This document shows, in pieces, positions 62,183-64,000 of a DNA stretch of 64,000 nt. The notes below the pieces were generated by a model. The model saw only the letters and a list, made by a program, of their open reading frames with translations, did not search any database and was not told the DNA's origin. Made by a program: the position numbers and the translations under genes. Within the stretch, counting starts at the first letter, position 1, and every line of letters starts with the position of its first letter. The stretch is from Actinacidiphila sp965342175 (lineage in GTDB: Bacteria > Actinomycetota > Actinomycetes > Streptomycetales > Streptomycetaceae): the NCBI RefSeq assembly GCF_965342175.1, contig NZ_CBDRBL010000031.1:1-64000 (forward strand), given 5' to 3'.

Positions 62183-63199
62183 ATGCTCAGCGAACGACGG
62201 CTGGAGGTGTTGCGCGCCATCGTCCAGGACTATGTGGGCACCGAGGAGCCGGTCGGCTCGAAGGCGCTGACCGAGCGGCACGCCCTCGGAGTGTCCCCGG
62301 CCACCGTCCGCAACGACATGGCCGTGCTGGAGGAGGAGGGCTACATCCAGCAGCCCCACACCAGCGCCGGCCGTGTGCCGACCGACAAGGGCTACCGGCT
62401 CTTCGTCGACCGGCTCACCAGCGTCAAGCCGCTGTCCGGCGCCGAGCGCCGCGCCATCCAGAACTTCCTGGACGGCGCCGTCGACCTCGACGACGTGGTG
62501 GCCCGCACGGTCCGCCTGCTGGCGCAGCTCACCCGGCAGGTCGCGATCGTCCAGTACCCGTCGCTCACCCGCTCGACCGTGCGCCACGTGGAGCTGCTCG
62601 CGCTCGCCCCGGCCCGGATCATGCTGGTGCTGATCACGGACACCGGACGGGTGGAGCAGCGGCTGGTCGACGCCCCCGCACCGGTGGGCGAGACCGTGCT
62701 GGCCGACCTGCGCGCCCGGCTGAACAGCCGGGTGGTGGGGCGCCGGTTCAGCGACGTCCCGCCGCTGGTGCAGGACCTCCCCGAGGGCTTCGAGCCCGAC
62801 GACCGGCCGTCCGTGCAGGTGGTCCTCGCCACACTGCTGGAGACCCTGGTCGAGGAGACGGAGGAGCGGATCATGCTCGGTGGCACGGCCAACCTGACCC
62901 GCTTCGGGCACGACTTCCCGCTGACGATCCGCCCGGTGCTGGAGGCGCTCGAGGAGCAGATGGTGCTCCTCAGGCTGCTGGGCGAGGCGAAGGACTCGGG
63001 TGTGACGGTGAGAATCGGTCACGAGAACTTCCACGAGGGCCTGAACTCCACATCCGTCGTCTCCGTCGGCTACGGTTCGGGCGACGAGGCGGTTGCGAAA
63101 CTCGGCGTGGTCGGACCGACCCGCATGGACTACCCCGGAACGATGGGAGCGGTACGCGCAGTGGCACGTTACGTCGGACAGATCCTGGCGGAGTCGTAG
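62183..63199 (+). CDS. hrcA: Heat-inducible transcription repressor HrcA
   Basis: Represses heat-shock genes by binding CIRCE; activity depends on the GroE chaperonin. Product is 338 aa. Seen: the N-terminal winged helix (RRLEVLRAIVQDYVGTEEPVG, ATVRNDMAVLEEEGYIQQPH) and the HrcA domain (IMLVLITDTGRVEQRLVD, NLTRFGHDFPLTIRPVLE). GGAGG precedes ATG 62183. It overlaps dnaJ at its TAG stop as TAGTG, so the pair is translationally coupled and autoregulated. Confidence 0.96.
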   Translation: MLSERRLEVLRAIVQDYVGTEEPVGSKALTERHALGVSPATVRNDMAVLEEEGYIQQPHTSAGRVPTDKGYRLFVDRLTSVKPLSGAERRAIQNFLDGAVDLDDVVARTVRLLAQLTRQVAIVQYPSLTRSTVRHVELLALAPARIMLVLITDTGRVEQRLVDAPAPVGETVLADLRARLNSRVVGRRFSDVPPLVQDLPEGFEPDDRPSVQVVLATLLETLVEETEERIMLGGTANLTRFGHDFPLTIRPVLEALEEQMVLLRLLGEAKDSGVTVRIGHENFHEGLNSTSVVSVGYGSGDEAVAKLGVVGPTRMDYPGTMGAVRAVARYVGQILAES

Positions 63200-64000
63200 T
63201 GGCCACCGACTATTACGCCGTTCTCGGCGTGCGCCGCGACGCGAGCCCGGACGAGATCAAGAAGGCATTCCGCCGTCTCGCGCGAGAGCTGCACCCGGAC
63301 GTCAACCCGGACCCGAAGACCCAGGAGCGGTTCAAGGAGATCAACGCCGCTTACGAGGTGCTCTCGGACCCGCAGAAGAAGCAGGTCTACGACCTCGGCG
63401 GCGACCCGCTGTCCGCCAACGGCGGCGGGGGCGCGGGCGGGGGCTTCGGCGCCGGCTTCGGCAACTTCAGCGACATCATGGACGCCTTCTTCGGCACGGC
63501 GTCCCAGCGCGGCCCGCGCTCGCGCACCCGGCGCGGCCAGGACGCGATGATCCGGCTGGAGATCGAGCTGGACGAGGCGGCCTTCGGTACGACCAAGGAC
63601 ATCCAGGTCGACACGGCCGTCGTCTGCAACACCTGCCACGGCGAGGGCGCCGCTCCGGGCACCTCCGCGCAGACGTGCGACATGTGCCGCGGGCGCGGTG
63701 AGGTGTCGCAGGTCACGCGGTCCTTCCTGGGCCAGGTCATGACCTCCCGGCCGTGCCCCCAGTGCCAGGGCTTCGGCACCGTCGTCCCCACCCCGTGCCC
63801 GGAGTGCGCGGGGGACGGCCGGATCCGGTCGCGGCGCACGCTGACGGTCAAGATCCCGGCCGGCGTCGACAACGGCACCCGCATCCAGCTCGCGGGCGAG
63901 GGCGAGGTCGGCCCGGGCGGCGGCCCCGCCGGCGACCTGTACGTCGAGATCCGCGAGCTGCCGCACCCGGCCTTCCAGCGGCGCGGCGACGACCTGCACT
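63199..64000 (+). CDS. dnaJ: Chaperone protein DnaJ (second DnaJ), partial
   Basis: Co-chaperone of DnaK. The frame begins at GTG 63199, overlapping the hrcA stop, and runs off the window after about 267 codons. Seen: J domain with YYAVLGVRRDASPDEIKKAF and the HPD motif in RELHPDVNPD, a Gly-rich linker, all four zinc repeats (CNTCHGEG, CDMCRGRG, CPQCQGFG, CPECAGDG), and the first half of the C-terminal substrate domain (TLTVKIPAGVDNGTRIQL). This is the hrcA-linked DnaJ (DnaJ2) of Streptomyces. The C-terminus is beyond the window. Confidence 0.95.
   Translation, partial: MATDYYAVLGVRRDASPDEIKKAFRRLARELHPDVNPDPKTQERFKEINAAYEVLSDPQKKQVYDLGGDPLSANGGGGAGGGFGAGFGNFSDIMDAFFGTASQRGPRSRTRRGQDAMIRLEIELDEAAFGTTKDIQVDTAVVCNTCHGEGAAPGTSAQTCDMCRGRGEVSQVTRSFLGQVMTSRPCPQCQGFGTVVPTPCPECAGDGRIRSRRTLTVKIPAGVDNGTRIQLAGEGEVGPGGGPAGDLYVEIRELPHPAFQRRGDDLH

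Overview
The window is about 72% G+C, codes densely with G/C-ending third positions and GTG/ATG starts, and is colinear in gene content with the conserved core of a Streptomyces chromosome. The marker is the mre division and spore-wall block, followed by rne-rplU-rpmA-obg, proBA, nadD-rsfS, leuS, comEA-comEC, holA-rpsT-lepA and hrcA-dnaJ2. Genus is inferred from family recognition and synteny; no search was run.

Layout. 1-9072: folC, a small DUF4233-type membrane protein, ndk, then the elongation/spore-wall operon mreB-mreC-mreD-PBP2-rodA, closed by a hairpin terminator. 9129-15299: a CYTH-CHAD polyphosphate-type protein and two radical-SAM partner proteins, separated by a decayed serine-recombinase fragment and a membrane protein made of 31-residue tandem repeats. 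15518-22054: a very large RNase E/G, ribosomal proteins L21 and L27, and the GTPase Obg. 22131-25729, minus strand: a CDP-alcohol phosphatidyltransferase and a TagF-like glycerophosphotransferase, probably wall-polymer genes. 25730-31120: proB, a small conserved protein, proA and two membrane paralogues. 31044-36104: a frameshifted M48 peptidase, a 52-residue membrane protein, nadD, a degenerate LytR-CpsA-Psr protein, rsfS and a histidine phosphatase.

36232-40333 is bracketed by two identical tRNA-Ala(GGC) genes and carries an XRE-type regulator, a divergent MFS exporter and a GT87 glycosyltransferase. leuS follows. Its 5' leader encodes a 12-residue peptide with three consecutive leucine codons, then an 11-bp hairpin and an intrinsic terminator: a textbook attenuator layout and the most interesting regulatory element I found. 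44231-53469: a membrane coiled-coil protein, DegV, ComEA, ComEC, several small membrane or acidic proteins, holA and rpsT. 53705-64000: lepA, a small secreted protein, an acyl-CoA ligase, hemW, a frameshifted Uma2 gene, a DUF3097 protein, an MBL-fold hydrolase and a CIRCE-controlled hrcA-dnaJ operon cut by the window end.

Most of the window is housekeeping. Cell-wall growth (mre, PBP2, RodA, LCP-like protein, wall-polymer enzymes) and translation and ribosome assembly (rplU, rpmA, obg, rsfS, lepA, leuS, rpsT) are the two dominant themes. No rRNA, CRISPR array, intact transposon or prophage was seen. Two genes (M48 peptidase, Uma2) are broken by apparent single-base deletions, which may be real or may be sequencing error.
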